A stretch of DNA of 64,000 nt from CALFBG01 sp045110315 (GTDB taxonomy: Bacteria > Bacteroidota > Bacteroidia > Chitinophagales > Saprospiraceae), in NCBI GenBank assembly GCA_045110315.1, contig JBGCFY010000046.1:52926-116925 (forward strand). Direction: 5' to 3'. Under the pieces are notes generated by a model that worked only from the letters and a program-made list of their open reading frames with translations, was not told the DNA's origin and did not search any database. A program made the position numbers and the translations under genes. This document shows positions 42,219 to 51,316 of this stretch, in pieces; position 1 is the stretch's first letter, and each line of letters begins with the position of its first letter.

Positions 42219-43445
42219 ATGAAGAATTTAACTAACCGACTTATTCTATTTGTCTTTTTCTTTGCGGGTGTAGGATATTCCACCCTCTGGGCACAAGCCA
42301 AAATCCCTTTCAAGCCCAGTTCTGCTAACGAAGTTATGCAACACCTTGATTACCGCTATGGCAATATTATTCAAGCAGATCTTTTTGACGTTTATGCCAT
42401 GCTTTCCAATGAGTTATCAAGTAATTACAATAGTGAGCTTGAACTGCCCCAACCGAATATTCGATACATGACGCCTACTAGTGTTAGCTTCCACTGGGAA
42501 CATATGCCTTCTGTAAAACACGTCAATGTCCAATATTTCAATTTAAGAACCGGCGTAGCCGAGCGTATTGATAACATCCAAGTAGATTCTGTGATACTCA
42601 ATTTTCTACCCGCAGACCCTTTTCTATTTGCATTTCAGGGGATTGGTTTAGAAGATTCTAAAGGTGGTTTCAATCTGATGTTAGCAGACCGTTCCTTTAA
42701 TTTTATCATCGTCGACAAAGATGTTTTGCGCTCCGATATTCCACCTCCTTATATGTTATGCACTTGCAATGCAGGAGGAGTTGTTAGTCAACACAACACG
42801 CACCGCGACCTTTTCAATACCATTTTTGTTCCTTTTACTAGACCTTGCGTCAGTACGAAGTATAACCTGAACATCACAGCCATGACCGCTACGAACGAAA
42901 TTCGTTACCTGTCTTTAGATTTTGTACATGATCAAAATAGCTATACGGCTCCTCGCGTTCACGGCTTGAATTATTGCACCAGTCCTACTGATCCAGACCA
43001 ACCATATAATCTCGGTATTCAGGGGGTTTGTGAAACAATTGTCACCAATAAAGGTGTGATGGTATATTTTAACAAAACAACTGTTGTCGAAGTAGATTTC
43101 ACCCCTTCTACCTGTAATTGCGAAGGTTTCACCAAAGAAACGGAAAAAGACAAACGTTCAAATAGCAATACACTAATGGGAGCCCTAAAAATAAAGAGTT
43201 TCCCAAATCCTGCAGATCAATATACAAACTTAAGCTATACACTACCGCAAGATGGACCCGTCAATATTACACTTTATAATCCCCTTACACAAGAAGCACA
43301 ATATTTAAAACGAGCAGCATTCCATACTGCTGGGGCATACAACTTTTCCTTCCCTACGGATCAACTTACCGCAGGCATATATGACTGCGTGATAGAAGTC
43401 AACGGAAAAGTCAAAACGACTCGCATTGTAAAAATCAAAGACTAA
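42219..43445 (+). CDS. Secreted T9SS-sorted protein of unknown function
   Basis: 408 residues. A signal peptide ends at LWAQA (about residue 26). A short fibronectin III-like module is suggested by PNIRYMTPTSVSFHWEHMPSVKHVNVQY. The C-terminal 80 residues are a type IX secretion sorting tail: SFPNPADQYTNLSYTLP, ITLYNPL, GAYNFSFPTDQLTAGIYDCVIEVNGKVKTTRIVKIKD. So it is exported through the outer membrane and released or attached to the surface. The middle has six or more Cys (MLCTCNAGG, FTRPCVSTK, NYCTSPTD), probably disulfide-bonded. I do not recognise the middle domain. Confidence 0.85.
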   Translation: MKNLTNRLILFVFFFAGVGYSTLWAQAKIPFKPSSANEVMQHLDYRYGNIIQADLFDVYAMLSNELSSNYNSELELPQPNIRYMTPTSVSFHWEHMPSVKHVNVQYFNLRTGVAERIDNIQVDSVILNFLPADPFLFAFQGIGLEDSKGGFNLMLADRSFNFIIVDKDVLRSDIPPPYMLCTCNAGGVVSQHNTHRDLFNTIFVPFTRPCVSTKYNLNITAMTATNEIRYLSLDFVHDQNSYTAPRVHGLNYCTSPTDPDQPYNLGIQGVCETIVTNKGVMVYFNKTTVVEVDFTPSTCNCEGFTKETEKDKRSNSNTLMGALKIKSFPNPADQYTNLSYTLPQDGPVNITLYNPLTQEAQYLKRAAFHTAGAYNFSFPTDQLTAGIYDCVIEVNGKVKTTRIVKIKD

Positions 43446-43534
43446 GATAAATCCTTTTGAAATAGAAAGATTAGCATTGACAACAACGCTACCTTTGTTG
43501 TCAAGTCCATAAGCTTTGTATCACCTCTCAATAC

Positions 43535-43569
43535 AGTCCTATTCTACTCGTGTAGATGGGACTTTTTTT
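43535..43569 (+). terminator. Intrinsic terminator after the T9SS gene
   Basis: AGTCC...TCTAC pairs with GTAGAT...GGGACT (arms 43535-43548 and 43551-43563) and is followed by a T-run of seven. It lies 90 bases past the stop. Confidence 0.75.
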
Positions 43570-43697
43570 ATGGAAGTTTACATCATAAACGTAATTGACC
43601 ACTAGTGCGAAATTCCTCAACTTAGCATCAGCAATTATTTAGAAAATGAAAGAACAATAGATAGGTAAAGCGATTGAAACCCAATTGCCAATACTTC

Positions 43698-43729
43698 AAA
43701 AAAATAAAGCCCTTGGCAAAAGCAAGGGC
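43698..43729 (-). terminator. Intrinsic terminator for parC
   Basis: GCCCTTG (43709-43715) and CAAGGGC (43723-43729) form a perfect 7-bp stem. On the minus strand TTTATTTTTTT follows. It lies about 90 bases past the parC stop. Confidence 0.65.
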
Positions 43730-43758
43730 ATTAAGAATGTTTAGTTTTTTAGACCTTC

Positions 43759-43797
43759 GCCTCTCACTTACACTATTGTAAGTAAGGGGCTTTTTTT
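43759..43797 (+). terminator. Plus-strand terminator-like hairpin
   Basis: GCCTCTCACTTAC (43759-43771) pairs with GTAAGTAAGGGGC (43778-43790) at 11 of 13 positions and a seven-T run follows. It is 310 bases past the nearest plus-strand gene, so it probably backs up the first terminator. Confidence 0.5.
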
Positions 43798-43819
43798 AAA
43801 GTTCTTTTATCAAAAAGGA

Positions 43820-46438
43820 TTAGAAAATTTTTGTTTGTCCACCCGGCTTCACATCAAGATCGATACTATCTCCTGCTTTCAACTTCGCCTTCGTCCCCTC
43901 AGCTTCAATTTCTTTGATGCCCGTCAGCCGTTGATCGCTCAATTTATTTCCCAGTGCTTTCCACCCTTTTACATCAATAAATTCTGACAGGTTAATTTCT
44001 CCGTCCATTTTTTGAGACTTCACTTTCATCGTATAAGCAATTTTCGCCTCATCTTGGATTGTAGCAAACATTAACTTAGAGCTTCTATGGTCTGTGATAT
44101 AACTATAGCGTTGATTATTTTTTTGCGTTTCGATATGAAAGCGTTTCACCATCGTCCAACCTTTATTACCATCGTAGTACATCGCGCTTACCACAAGTTT
44201 CTCCTCAAACTTACCGAGATAAAGTAATTCTTTTGGATCGAATTTTTTCATCAAGTCGTAATCGAGCACTTCGTAGCTTCCATCCTTATACAAAGCAAAA
44301 AGATCATCTCCCGTATCAAATTCCCCTAAGTAGCGTCCTCGCTCCGAAGTATTTAACCGGCAACTTACTTCGTCTAACCACACTTTTTGTGCCCCTAAAG
44401 TCGATTTACCGGCTTCTTTCTGTGTAATTTTCCGAACTGGATATTTCGTTAAAACGTTCCCTTGTGTACCTCGCCCCTTAATCGCAATATCATCAAAGTT
44501 AAAATCAAAAACCTTTTTCTTTGCGGTGCATCCTTGAGAAAGTTGTACCGTTACAATTTCAGATTCTCCATTAGGATTAGCTGTCAGGTAATGAACTTTA
44601 GACTTTGGATTTCCTTTGGTCAAATGGTACGCTTTGTCTCTCGTGACCGCTGTAACGTTAAATCGTTTTGCGAACGAACGCCCTGTTTTACTATCAACGT
44701 AGACGAGGTTGTAAGTTGTCCGTTCATCTCCTTTTTTCCAAACAGCTACGTGCAGAATATTCTTCCCCATGAAAACCTTATCAGAAATTCTAGAGACCTG
44801 AAAAACACCATCGGCGCGAATCACAATAATATCATCAATATCAGAACACTCACAAATGTACTCGTCTTTTTTCATGCCGTAACCAATAAAACCATCTTTA
44901 CGATTTACGTAAAGCTTCGAATTATTAGCGACCACCTCTGTCGCTTTGATAGTATCAAAAGTGGTAATTTTCGTTTTGCGTTCTCTTCCTTTTCCATACT
45001 TAACTAACAAACGTTCGAAGTAAGCAACAGAAAACTCCGTCAAATGCACCAAATCGTGTTTAACTTGCTTCAGTTCTGCTTCAATCTTTTCGATTAATTC
45101 GTCTGCTTTGAAAGAATTATATTTTGAAATTCGCTTAATCCGAATTTCCGTCAATCTAGTAATGTCATCTTGCGTAATAGCTCGAAGTAATTTAATCCGT
45201 TTATCGCCCCGTTTAGCTTTCTCTCCGGGCGCAATAACATATTTTTTCAGTGCTTCGTCGATGGTAGAAATTACTGCTTCCCAAGTTTCACACTCTTCAA
45301 TCTCTCGGTATATTCTATTTTGAATGAAGATTTTTTCTAAACTTGAAAAGTGCCATTTTTCCTCTAGTTCGCTTTTTTTAATTTCTAGCTCTTGTCTCAA
45401 CAGATCTTTGGTACTCTCCGTACTCAAGCGCAAGATTTCGTTGACGTCCATAAAGCAAGGCTTATCATCAATAATGACACAAGCATTAGGAGAAATAGAA
45501 ACTTCACAATTCGTAAAAGCCATCAGTGCATCGATCGTTACGTCTGGCGACACCCCTGGTGCTAAATCAACCAAAATTTCTACGTCTTTAGCTGTATTAT
45601 CTACAACCTTTTTGATTTTGATTTTCCCCTTATCATTGGCTTTAACAATACTCTCGATCAGGTTATTCGTCGTAACCCCGTAAGGCAACTCTCTGATCAC
45701 GAGGGTACTTTTGTTTAACTGTTCCACTTTGGCTCGCACCTTTACCCGACCGCCACGTTTTCCACCGTTGTATTCACTGACATCAATAAAGCCCGCCGTC
45801 AAGAAATCAGGATAAATCTTTACTTTTTTTCCTTGCAAGATTTTAATAGAAGCTTTAATTAACTCTACGAAGTTGTGTGGTAAAATTTTGGTGGAAAGTC
45901 CTACGGCAATTCCTTCTACGCCTTGCGAAAGCAACAATGGAAATTTCATTGGAAGATTAACCGGTTCATTTTTCCGACCATCATAAGAAATTTGCCATTC
46001 GGTGGTTTGACCATTAAAAGCGACATCCAAGGCAAACTTAGTCAATCGTGCTTCAATATATCTAGCCGCTGCCGCTCGATCTCCCGTACGGTAATCTCCC
46101 CAGTTTCCTTGACAATCAATCAGCAAATCTTTTTGCCCTAGGTTGACAAGTGCATCACCGATAGCAGCATCTCCGTGAGGGTGAAACTGCATAGTTTGTC
46201 CGATAACGTTGGCTACCTTATGAAATCGACCGTCATCCATCTCTTTTAGTGCGTGCAAAATTCGGCGTTGCACGGGCTTCAAACCGTCACCAATATAAGG
46301 AACCGCACGTTCAAGAATAACGTAAGAAGCATAATCTAAAAAATAATCCTTATACATCCCCGATAAGGTAATCATACCTTCTTCTGTGTGGGTGGAAGAG
46401 ATAGGCGGCTCCTTTTGTTCTATTTTTTTATTTGCCAT
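43820..46438 (-). CDS. parC: DNA topoisomerase IV subunit A
   Basis: Decatenates daughter chromosomes with ParE. 872 residues, the length usual for Bacteroidota. ASYVILERAVPYIGDGLKPVQRRI and FHPHGDAAIGDALV are the core; the quinolone region has Asp90 and Ala91. The catalytic Tyr is Y127 in AARYIEARLTK. The C-terminal beta-propeller (residues 520-800) has repeated GYG/YV-type blades (DGFIGYGMKKDEYICECSDIDD). It lacks the GyrA-box motif as far as I can see, which favours ParC over GyrA. No parE is next to it. The end is the terminator at 43698-43729. Confidence 0.92.
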   Translation of the reverse strand: MANKKIEQKEPPISSTHTEEGMITLSGMYKDYFLDYASYVILERAVPYIGDGLKPVQRRILHALKEMDDGRFHKVANVIGQTMQFHPHGDAAIGDALVNLGQKDLLIDCQGNWGDYRTGDRAAAARYIEARLTKFALDVAFNGQTTEWQISYDGRKNEPVNLPMKFPLLLSQGVEGIAVGLSTKILPHNFVELIKASIKILQGKKVKIYPDFLTAGFIDVSEYNGGKRGGRVKVRAKVEQLNKSTLVIRELPYGVTTNNLIESIVKANDKGKIKIKKVVDNTAKDVEILVDLAPGVSPDVTIDALMAFTNCEVSISPNACVIIDDKPCFMDVNEILRLSTESTKDLLRQELEIKKSELEEKWHFSSLEKIFIQNRIYREIEECETWEAVISTIDEALKKYVIAPGEKAKRGDKRIKLLRAITQDDITRLTEIRIKRISKYNSFKADELIEKIEAELKQVKHDLVHLTEFSVAYFERLLVKYGKGRERKTKITTFDTIKATEVVANNSKLYVNRKDGFIGYGMKKDEYICECSDIDDIIVIRADGVFQVSRISDKVFMGKNILHVAVWKKGDERTTYNLVYVDSKTGRSFAKRFNVTAVTRDKAYHLTKGNPKSKVHYLTANPNGESEIVTVQLSQGCTAKKKVFDFNFDDIAIKGRGTQGNVLTKYPVRKITQKEAGKSTLGAQKVWLDEVSCRLNTSERGRYLGEFDTGDDLFALYKDGSYEVLDYDLMKKFDPKELLYLGKFEEKLVVSAMYYDGNKGWTMVKRFHIETQKNNQRYSYITDHRSSKLMFATIQDEAKIAYTMKVKSQKMDGEINLSEFIDVKGWKALGNKLSDQRLTGIKEIEAEGTKAKLKAGDSIDLDVKPGGQTKIF

Positions 46439-47271
46439 ATTTTGAAATTCTATCGTAAGGATCGAAAGCAGATTTAGATAAAACAGAATAAACTCAGCTC
46501 TACGATCGTTAGCCTGCTAAATAGTTTAAAAAACAATTTTTCTTGAGTTGACCCCACAAAAAAACGAAACTTAAATTTCGTGTTCAAGTCTTAGGTAATC
46601 AAATTATCAAAATCGTTCATAATAATCACAAATATAATTTTTTTCATTCAAAATGTAAGCTATTTGCGTATTAAATGTCATTAATTTAAGACCATTTTGG
46701 TTTTTTCTTCCCGATAGCAAAATGCTACTTTAAGGGAAATTACGTCAACTAGTTGCTTTTTCTGTGTTAAAATTCGGTTAAGCGATAAAACTATCACCCA
46801 AAAATCTATTTTTATGCTTACATTTAAGAAACCAGACGGCTTTATCGTTTACTAAAATAAATAGTCTGGATAATCAATATTAAGTGAGTCGGAAGTCAAC
46901 CCGATATATCTCCTCATAGAAAATGCCAATTTAAATATACTTGCTAACATAGGCTTCTATTTGCATAGAATAGTCTATCGTCAGCATTCCATCCAATTTG
47001 GATGATCCTTAAAAACTAAAGCAAAGATGAATGCCCAAGATTAAATTGGGATAATAGCAAATTCAAGGATGCTTTAAACGAAAATTAGTAATCAAACTAG
47101 GAAGTTATCTTACCATACATTAAACACTACTTCCGAGCGAAGCAGCAATTCTTACTCGCAGCGCGTTTTACCTTTGATTATTTGTTATAGAGACGAAAAC
47201 GAAAGAGAATTCCCCTTTTGTTAAGTTGTAATTTCCGGTTTTTAGGGCTAACTTTATTAAATTGTTCACCG
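46439..47271. other. Long AT-rich divergent region before the sigma-factor gene
   Basis: 833 bases with no recognisable gene. Candidate boxes are a minus-strand TATATTTG (46629-46636) for parC, and plus-strand TACCTTTG (47169-47176) as a second possible start for the sigma-factor operon. Small palindromes occur (TAGCA/TGCTA near 46716, CATCCAATTTGGATG near 46989). A small RNA could be hidden here but nothing shows it. Confidence 0.4.
47225..47256 (+). promoter_or_regulatory. Promoter of the sigma/anti-sigma operon
   Basis: GTTG (47225-47228), 20 bp, then TAACTTTA (47249-47256), one mismatch to TAnnTTTG. The transcription start would be near 47263, just before the ATG at 47272, which supports that start over a TTG at 47218. 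Confidence 0.55.
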
Positions 47272-47835
47272 ATGGAAATTGCTTTGCAATTGCAACACGA
47301 AGAAAAAGATTTTATCTCCGCCTGCATCAATAAAGAACGCTGGGCACAAAAAAAGCTATATGAAGATCACTATAGCAAGATGATGGGGGTATGTCTTCGC
47401 TATTCTAACAATCGGGAAGACGCACTAGATATTCTTCATGAAAGCTTTATCAAAGTCTTTAGAAATTTGGAGAAATATCAAACAGGAACTTCTCTTTCTG
47501 CTTGGATTCGGCGGATCATGGTGAACACTTCCATTGATTTTTATCGCAAGAGTATTCGTAAACGTACAGAGGATTTAGATACTGCGTATCATCTTAGTAC
47601 TAATGATGCCGATGCGGTTAGTCAATGTACCGAAAAAGAAATTCTAAGTGCGGTACAAACGCTTTCACCAGCTTACCGTGCCGTTTTCAACCTATACATA
47701 ATTGAAGGATATTCACACAGAGAGATCGCGGGACAACTCGGTATTACCGAAAGTACTTCTCGATCTAATTTAGTTAAAGCAAGATTAAAATTAAAGGCAA
47801 TACTTTCGAGTAAGTTTATTGGGTATGGAAAATAA
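47272..47835 (+). CDS. ECF-type sigma-70 family sigma factor
   Basis: 187 residues. Region 2 is LYEDHYSKMMGVCLRYSNNREDALDILHESFIKVFRNL, with the typical -10-binding helix around residues 50-60 and SLSAWIRRIMVNTSIDFYRK. Region 4 is LSPAYRAVFNLYIIEGYSHREIAGQLGITESTSRSNLVKARLKL, a helix-turn-helix. The ATG at 47272 is chosen; 18 further codons reach a TTG at 47218 but lie at the promoter. The next gene, a membrane anti-sigma candidate, overlaps its end by 11 bases, so the pair is an operon. The regulon is unknown. Confidence 0.92.
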   Translation: MEIALQLQHEEKDFISACINKERWAQKKLYEDHYSKMMGVCLRYSNNREDALDILHESFIKVFRNLEKYQTGTSLSAWIRRIMVNTSIDFYRKSIRKRTEDLDTAYHLSTNDADAVSQCTEKEILSAVQTLSPAYRAVFNLYIIEGYSHREIAGQLGITESTSRSNLVKARLKLKAILSSKFIGYGK

Positions 47836-49435
47836 GCATTTTGATAAAAAGATAAGAGAAAAGTTGCAAGACTTGGAGGGGGATTTTTTCCCTAGTGATT
47901 GGAGTGCCTTCGAGCAGCGCCTCGACCTAGATAGTAATCCCGCTACCGAACCAGAACTGGAAGATCTCTATTTTGATGGTGTTGTCCACGACAAGCTCAA
48001 TGAAATGGAGGTTCCTTACCAAGAATCTCACTGGCAGTTGATGAGTCAAAAGCTGGACGATGCTTTCTCTTGGCGTAGAAAGATTTACAAGTATAAAGTA
48101 ATAGAGTTAGCTTTGATGAGCTTAGCCATCTTTACTTTCGTACAATTCATGACTAATCATGAGCAGCAAGCTCGTCCTATTGAAAATCAAACTAATAAGG
48201 CTAGCGTTGAAATGCCAAAGGCTCAACTTGTGCCTACGACAACCGAAGACGTAGAAACAATCGCATTAACCAATGCTGATGCTGCATCGACAAAGGAAAG
48301 TCAACAATTAGTAAAACAAGGAAAAGCTAACGCTTCAAAAGCAGAAAACCTTAGTATTGTATCTAAAGCTTCTACTAGTTCTTCTACCCCAAGTATAATA
48401 GGAACCAATCCGAGCCCTACAACCACGGCTCCACTCGCAAGCTTTAAGCAATTTGCAGAATTACCTAAAGTATCGACCAAGTTGTTGACGCCCGTAACTG
48501 TTGTACCTCAAGATAAAAAGACTAATTCTTCTCAACAACAATATCTTTCTCAAAGTAATACTCAATCAGAAACGCTTTTTCCAGCACTGGAAAAAAATGC
48601 GGCTAATTTATCAAATGCTCCGGAAAGATTTTCGCAAGATATTCTTCCTATTGGTAAGCAAGCCTTACTACCACTCGTTGCTAATGAAAAACAAATGCAA
48701 GAAAAAAACTTAGCGTATACTTTACCTAAGTTGAAACAAACGGGTTTACGTTTTGGGATGTTCAGTACCATGGATTATAATTACGTACTAACTCCTTACG
48801 ATGTTCTATTTGAAAATGAAGCAGGTATTCGCACCGCAATTGGCTATAGTGCTGGCTTTAGTTTGGGCTTTCGCTTTACGAGATTTGAGTTAGAAACAGG
48901 CGCTTCTTTTGCGGTTAATAAGTATACCCAAAATCTTAGTGAGATTGTGGGACTTGGCAATGGGTTGGAATATTTACTCATTGATGAATTGAAAGATATA
49001 GAACTCAACGTACTTAAAGTTCCTTTGAACTTACGTTATACTTTTGCGAAATTTGGCAAATGGCATACTTATGTTCTTTCTGGTTTTTTTTTATATATGG
49101 CGATTCAAGCCAACTACGATCGTCAGCAGACTTTCTTAACAAATGCTTCTGCGCGAGGCTTCAATAACTTCAAAGCGAATTTAGATGAACCTTTGGCCTT
49201 AGACAATAAAAAATATCCTGACGGCTTATTGGAAGGTGGTAACTTTATGGAAAATAGCTACTTTACCACTAATCTTGGTTTAGGCATTGAACATATACTT
49301 TCTCCCCGCTGGAGTTTATTTTTCCAGCCTTCTTATCATCATTTTATTCAGATTTCAGAAGAACGATTAGGACCGAATAAAGATCGTATCAATACTTTTT
49401 CCATTTCTGCTGGTGCAAAGGTAAATTTGAAGTAA
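47825..49435 (+). CDS. Anti-sigma candidate with inner-membrane helix and outer-membrane-barrel-like domain
   Basis: 536 residues from ATG 47825, overlapping the sigma gene by 11 bases. The cytoplasmic N-terminus has two related units: IREKLQDLEGDFF...SDWSAFEQRLD (10-34) and VHDKLNEMEVPYQESHWQLMSQKLDD (54-79). A membrane helix lies at 92-109, after the basic SWRRKIYKYK. A Ser/Thr/Gln-rich linker of about 190 residues follows. Residues 300-536 look like an outer-membrane beta-barrel: GYSAGFSLGFRFTRFELETGASFAVN, YTFAKFGKWHTYVLSGFFLYM. The plan matches the dual membrane-spanning anti-sigma factors (Dma) reported from Bacteroides, as I recall. It could sense outer-membrane stress. Confidence 0.75.
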   Translation: MENKHFDKKIREKLQDLEGDFFPSDWSAFEQRLDLDSNPATEPELEDLYFDGVVHDKLNEMEVPYQESHWQLMSQKLDDAFSWRRKIYKYKVIELALMSLAIFTFVQFMTNHEQQARPIENQTNKASVEMPKAQLVPTTTEDVETIALTNADAASTKESQQLVKQGKANASKAENLSIVSKASTSSSTPSIIGTNPSPTTTAPLASFKQFAELPKVSTKLLTPVTVVPQDKKTNSSQQQYLSQSNTQSETLFPALEKNAANLSNAPERFSQDILPIGKQALLPLVANEKQMQEKNLAYTLPKLKQTGLRFGMFSTMDYNYVLTPYDVLFENEAGIRTAIGYSAGFSLGFRFTRFELETGASFAVNKYTQNLSEIVGLGNGLEYLLIDELKDIELNVLKVPLNLRYTFAKFGKWHTYVLSGFFLYMAIQANYDRQQTFLTNASARGFNNFKANLDEPLALDNKKYPDGLLEGGNFMENSYFTTNLGLGIEHILSPRWSLFFQPSYHHFIQISEERLGPNKDRINTFSISAGAKVNLK

Positions 49436-49447
49436 GTACTAAGACAA
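49434..49447 (+). repeat. Half-site of the palindromic repeat family
   Basis: AAGTACTAAGACAA equals the left arm of the copies at 35910. It overlaps the end of the anti-sigma gene (stop 49433-49435). No right arm follows. Confidence 0.5.
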
Positions 49448-49469
49448 AATTGTTTTAAAATATTCTTAC

Positions 49470-49505
49470 AAAAAGCCTTGAACGTTGATTCGTTCAAGGC
49501 TTTTT
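49470..49505. terminator. Bidirectional intrinsic terminator
   Basis: AAAAAGCCTTGAAC (49470-49483) and GTTCAAGGCTTTTT (49492-49505) are perfect 14-bp complements with an 8-base loop. It serves both the sigma operon (plus) and the hydrolase (minus). Confidence 0.9.
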
Positions 49506-50323
49506 CATGTTTGCTGTGAAAGCAAATATTTATTCAAACTCGCGTAAAGAAAATGATGTCCGCCTTCTAGCAGTTGAAATTCAATATGTTTAGCACCTTT
49601 AGACAAGCTCGTTCCTAAATGAGCGGGGATAATTTTATCTTTCTTGCCGAAAAACAGTTTTACGGGGAGTTTTCGCTCGATCAATTTACTTTTTAATTTT
49701 GACAATGGCATTAAGTGAAAATGGTCAAGTGAAGCCCAAATTCCAAAAGCACGATCTCGGCGAGCGGGTGTAGATAGTTCCGATTGTAGAAACTTAGGCA
49801 CAAATCCTGTAACGAGTTTCCAGCGATAGAGTAGCTTCGAAAAGTTGATGAGCCAATCGGGTTGTTCTACCCAATGATATAACTTATTCCGCAAAAAAGA
49901 AGGTACTTTCATCATTCGATCAACCCAACGATTTTCCAAACCATCCGGTGCAATTAACCATAGTTCCTGAAGATTACTATCAAAATGATCAACCATCATT
50001 AAGGCTAATCTTCCCCCTAAGCTATAGCCCATCAACGAAAAAGAACCTTGCTTTTCCTTTACTAAGATTAACTCAATAATTGCTTGGATATCTTCCGGCC
50101 TAAAGCTTTTTGATCGCCAGGTAGTCTCTCCGTGAAAAGGTAAGTCTAAAGCAATAATCGTGTAGCTTTCGGATAATGATTCTGATAGAGTCAAAAAAGC
50201 AATCGCATTTTCGGCGTATCCGTGCAAGGCAAAAAGGAGTTTTTCTCCTTTACCAAATTTAAGAAAATGTAAAGTTGATCCTTGATAATCTAAATTATCC
50301 TTAATATATCCGCGCTGAGACAA
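49505..50323 (-). CDS. Alpha/beta hydrolase
   Basis: 272 residues. The nucleophile elbow is GYSLGG (Ser101), the oxyanion region LHGYAENA (33-40), and the catalytic Asp and His lie in LFFGKKDKIIPAHLG and EGGHHFLYA. LDLPFHGET is the typical strand-loop after the oxyanion part. No signal peptide, so it is cytosolic; the substrate may be an ester or lactone but is not indicated. The start is TTG at 50323: no in-frame ATG exists upstream before a stop. It converges with the sigma operon on a shared terminator. Confidence 0.85.
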   Translation of the reverse strand: MSQRGYIKDNLDYQGSTLHFLKFGKGEKLLFALHGYAENAIAFLTLSESLSESYTIIALDLPFHGETTWRSKSFRPEDIQAIIELILVKEKQGSFSLMGYSLGGRLALMMVDHFDSNLQELWLIAPDGLENRWVDRMMKVPSFLRNKLYHWVEQPDWLINFSKLLYRWKLVTGFVPKFLQSELSTPARRDRAFGIWASLDHFHLMPLSKLKSKLIERKLPVKLFFGKKDKIIPAHLGTSLSKGAKHIEFQLLEGGHHFLYASLNKYLLSQQT

Positions 50324-50427
50324 ATTTCATTTTTTTTCCGAACAAACAATAAATGCTTACGTTTTGCTAGAGAACTTATGGTAATTACTACTTTTATAAA
50401 AGTAAAGTCAAAATCCTTCGTAACGTA

Positions 50428-50441
50428 GGTACTAAGACAAA
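50428..50441 (+). repeat. Half-site of the palindromic repeat family
   Basis: GGTACTAAGACAAA, closely matching the left arm of the palindromic family, lies between the divergent hydrolase and DUF547 genes. No right arm follows. Confidence 0.45.
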
Positions 50442-50537
50442 GTTAAGTAATAGTTTACGGATCAGGTCTTTTGATCATTAAGAGATACACAATTTTAGCG
50501 AAATCTCGACTCAAATTAATCAACAAAATAAAACCTT

Positions 50538-51296
50538 ATGACTAAGTTTCCTCAATTTTCTATCCTTATTTTCACAATTTTCTTAATCACTAGTTGTGGT
50601 GGCGTTAAGGATTATCAGTCTTCAGCCAAACCCATTACCCACGAATTATGGGATAGCTTGGTGCAAGCGCACGTGAGTGAAACGGGTAAAGTCAATTATA
50701 AAGGTTTCATCAAAGATAGCGTACAGCTAAATAAATATTTAAACTTGATTGGTAAAAATCACGCTAACGATAGTTGGACAAAGGAACAACGCTTAGCCTA
50801 CTGGATCAATGCTTACAATGCATTTACCGTCAAGTTAATTATTGATAATTACCCGGTGAAAAGTATCAAAGATATCAAAAAAGGACTTTCGTTGATCAGT
50901 ACCGTCTGGGATATTGAGTTTATCAACATTGAAGCGGCGAAATATAGCTTAGGGAATATAGAGCACGACATTTTGCGAAAGCGCTTCGAAGAACCACGCA
51001 TTCATTTTGCCATTAATTGTGCCTCTGTTTCTTGCCCAATTTTACTCAACGAGGCTTATACTCCCAAGAAGCTAGAAGAACAACTTACCAAGCAAAGTAA
51101 AGCTTTTATTAATAATCCAGAAAAAAATAAAATCACCGCTAACCAACTAGAGCTTTCTAAAATATTCAAATGGTTCAAAGGAGATTTTGAAAAGAATGGC
51201 AACCGCATTGATTTTCTAAACAAGTATGCGAAAGTAAAAATTAATGCTGATGCTAATTATGATTACATGGATTATGATTGGAATTTGAATGAGTAG
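50538..51296 (+). CDS. DUF547 lipoprotein
   Basis: 252 residues. Signal peptide with lipobox LITSC, so Cys20 would carry the lipid. The DUF547 domain (about residues 50-200) has LAYWINAYNAFTVKLIIDNYP and the conserved Cys pair in INCASVSCPIL (Cys at 160 and 164). IHFAINC and LSKIFKWFKGDF are further family marks. The domain has a papain-like fold in some members, but its activity is unknown; Cys164 could be functional. It diverges from the hydrolase gene. Confidence 0.86.
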   Translation: MTKFPQFSILIFTIFLITSCGGVKDYQSSAKPITHELWDSLVQAHVSETGKVNYKGFIKDSVQLNKYLNLIGKNHANDSWTKEQRLAYWINAYNAFTVKLIIDNYPVKSIKDIKKGLSLISTVWDIEFINIEAAKYSLGNIEHDILRKRFEEPRIHFAINCASVSCPILLNEAYTPKKLEEQLTKQSKAFINNPEKNKITANQLELSKIFKWFKGDFEKNGNRIDFLNKYAKVKINADANYDYMDYDWNLNE

Positions 51297-51316
51297 TAAA
51301 CAAGCAATCAATTACC

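Larger units (their letters stand above)
43446..43819. other. Convergent region with four hairpins
   Basis: Lies between the T9SS gene and parC. Besides the three terminators listed, TTGACAACAA (43477-43486) and TTGTTGTCAA (43495-43504) form a perfect 10-bp stem with an 8-base loop, without a T-run. No gene is visible. Confidence 0.5.

Noticed and set aside
46439..47271. Possible tRNA or small RNA gene in the longest gap
   Set aside because: No cloverleaf pattern, no strong terminator and only weak palindromes were seen.
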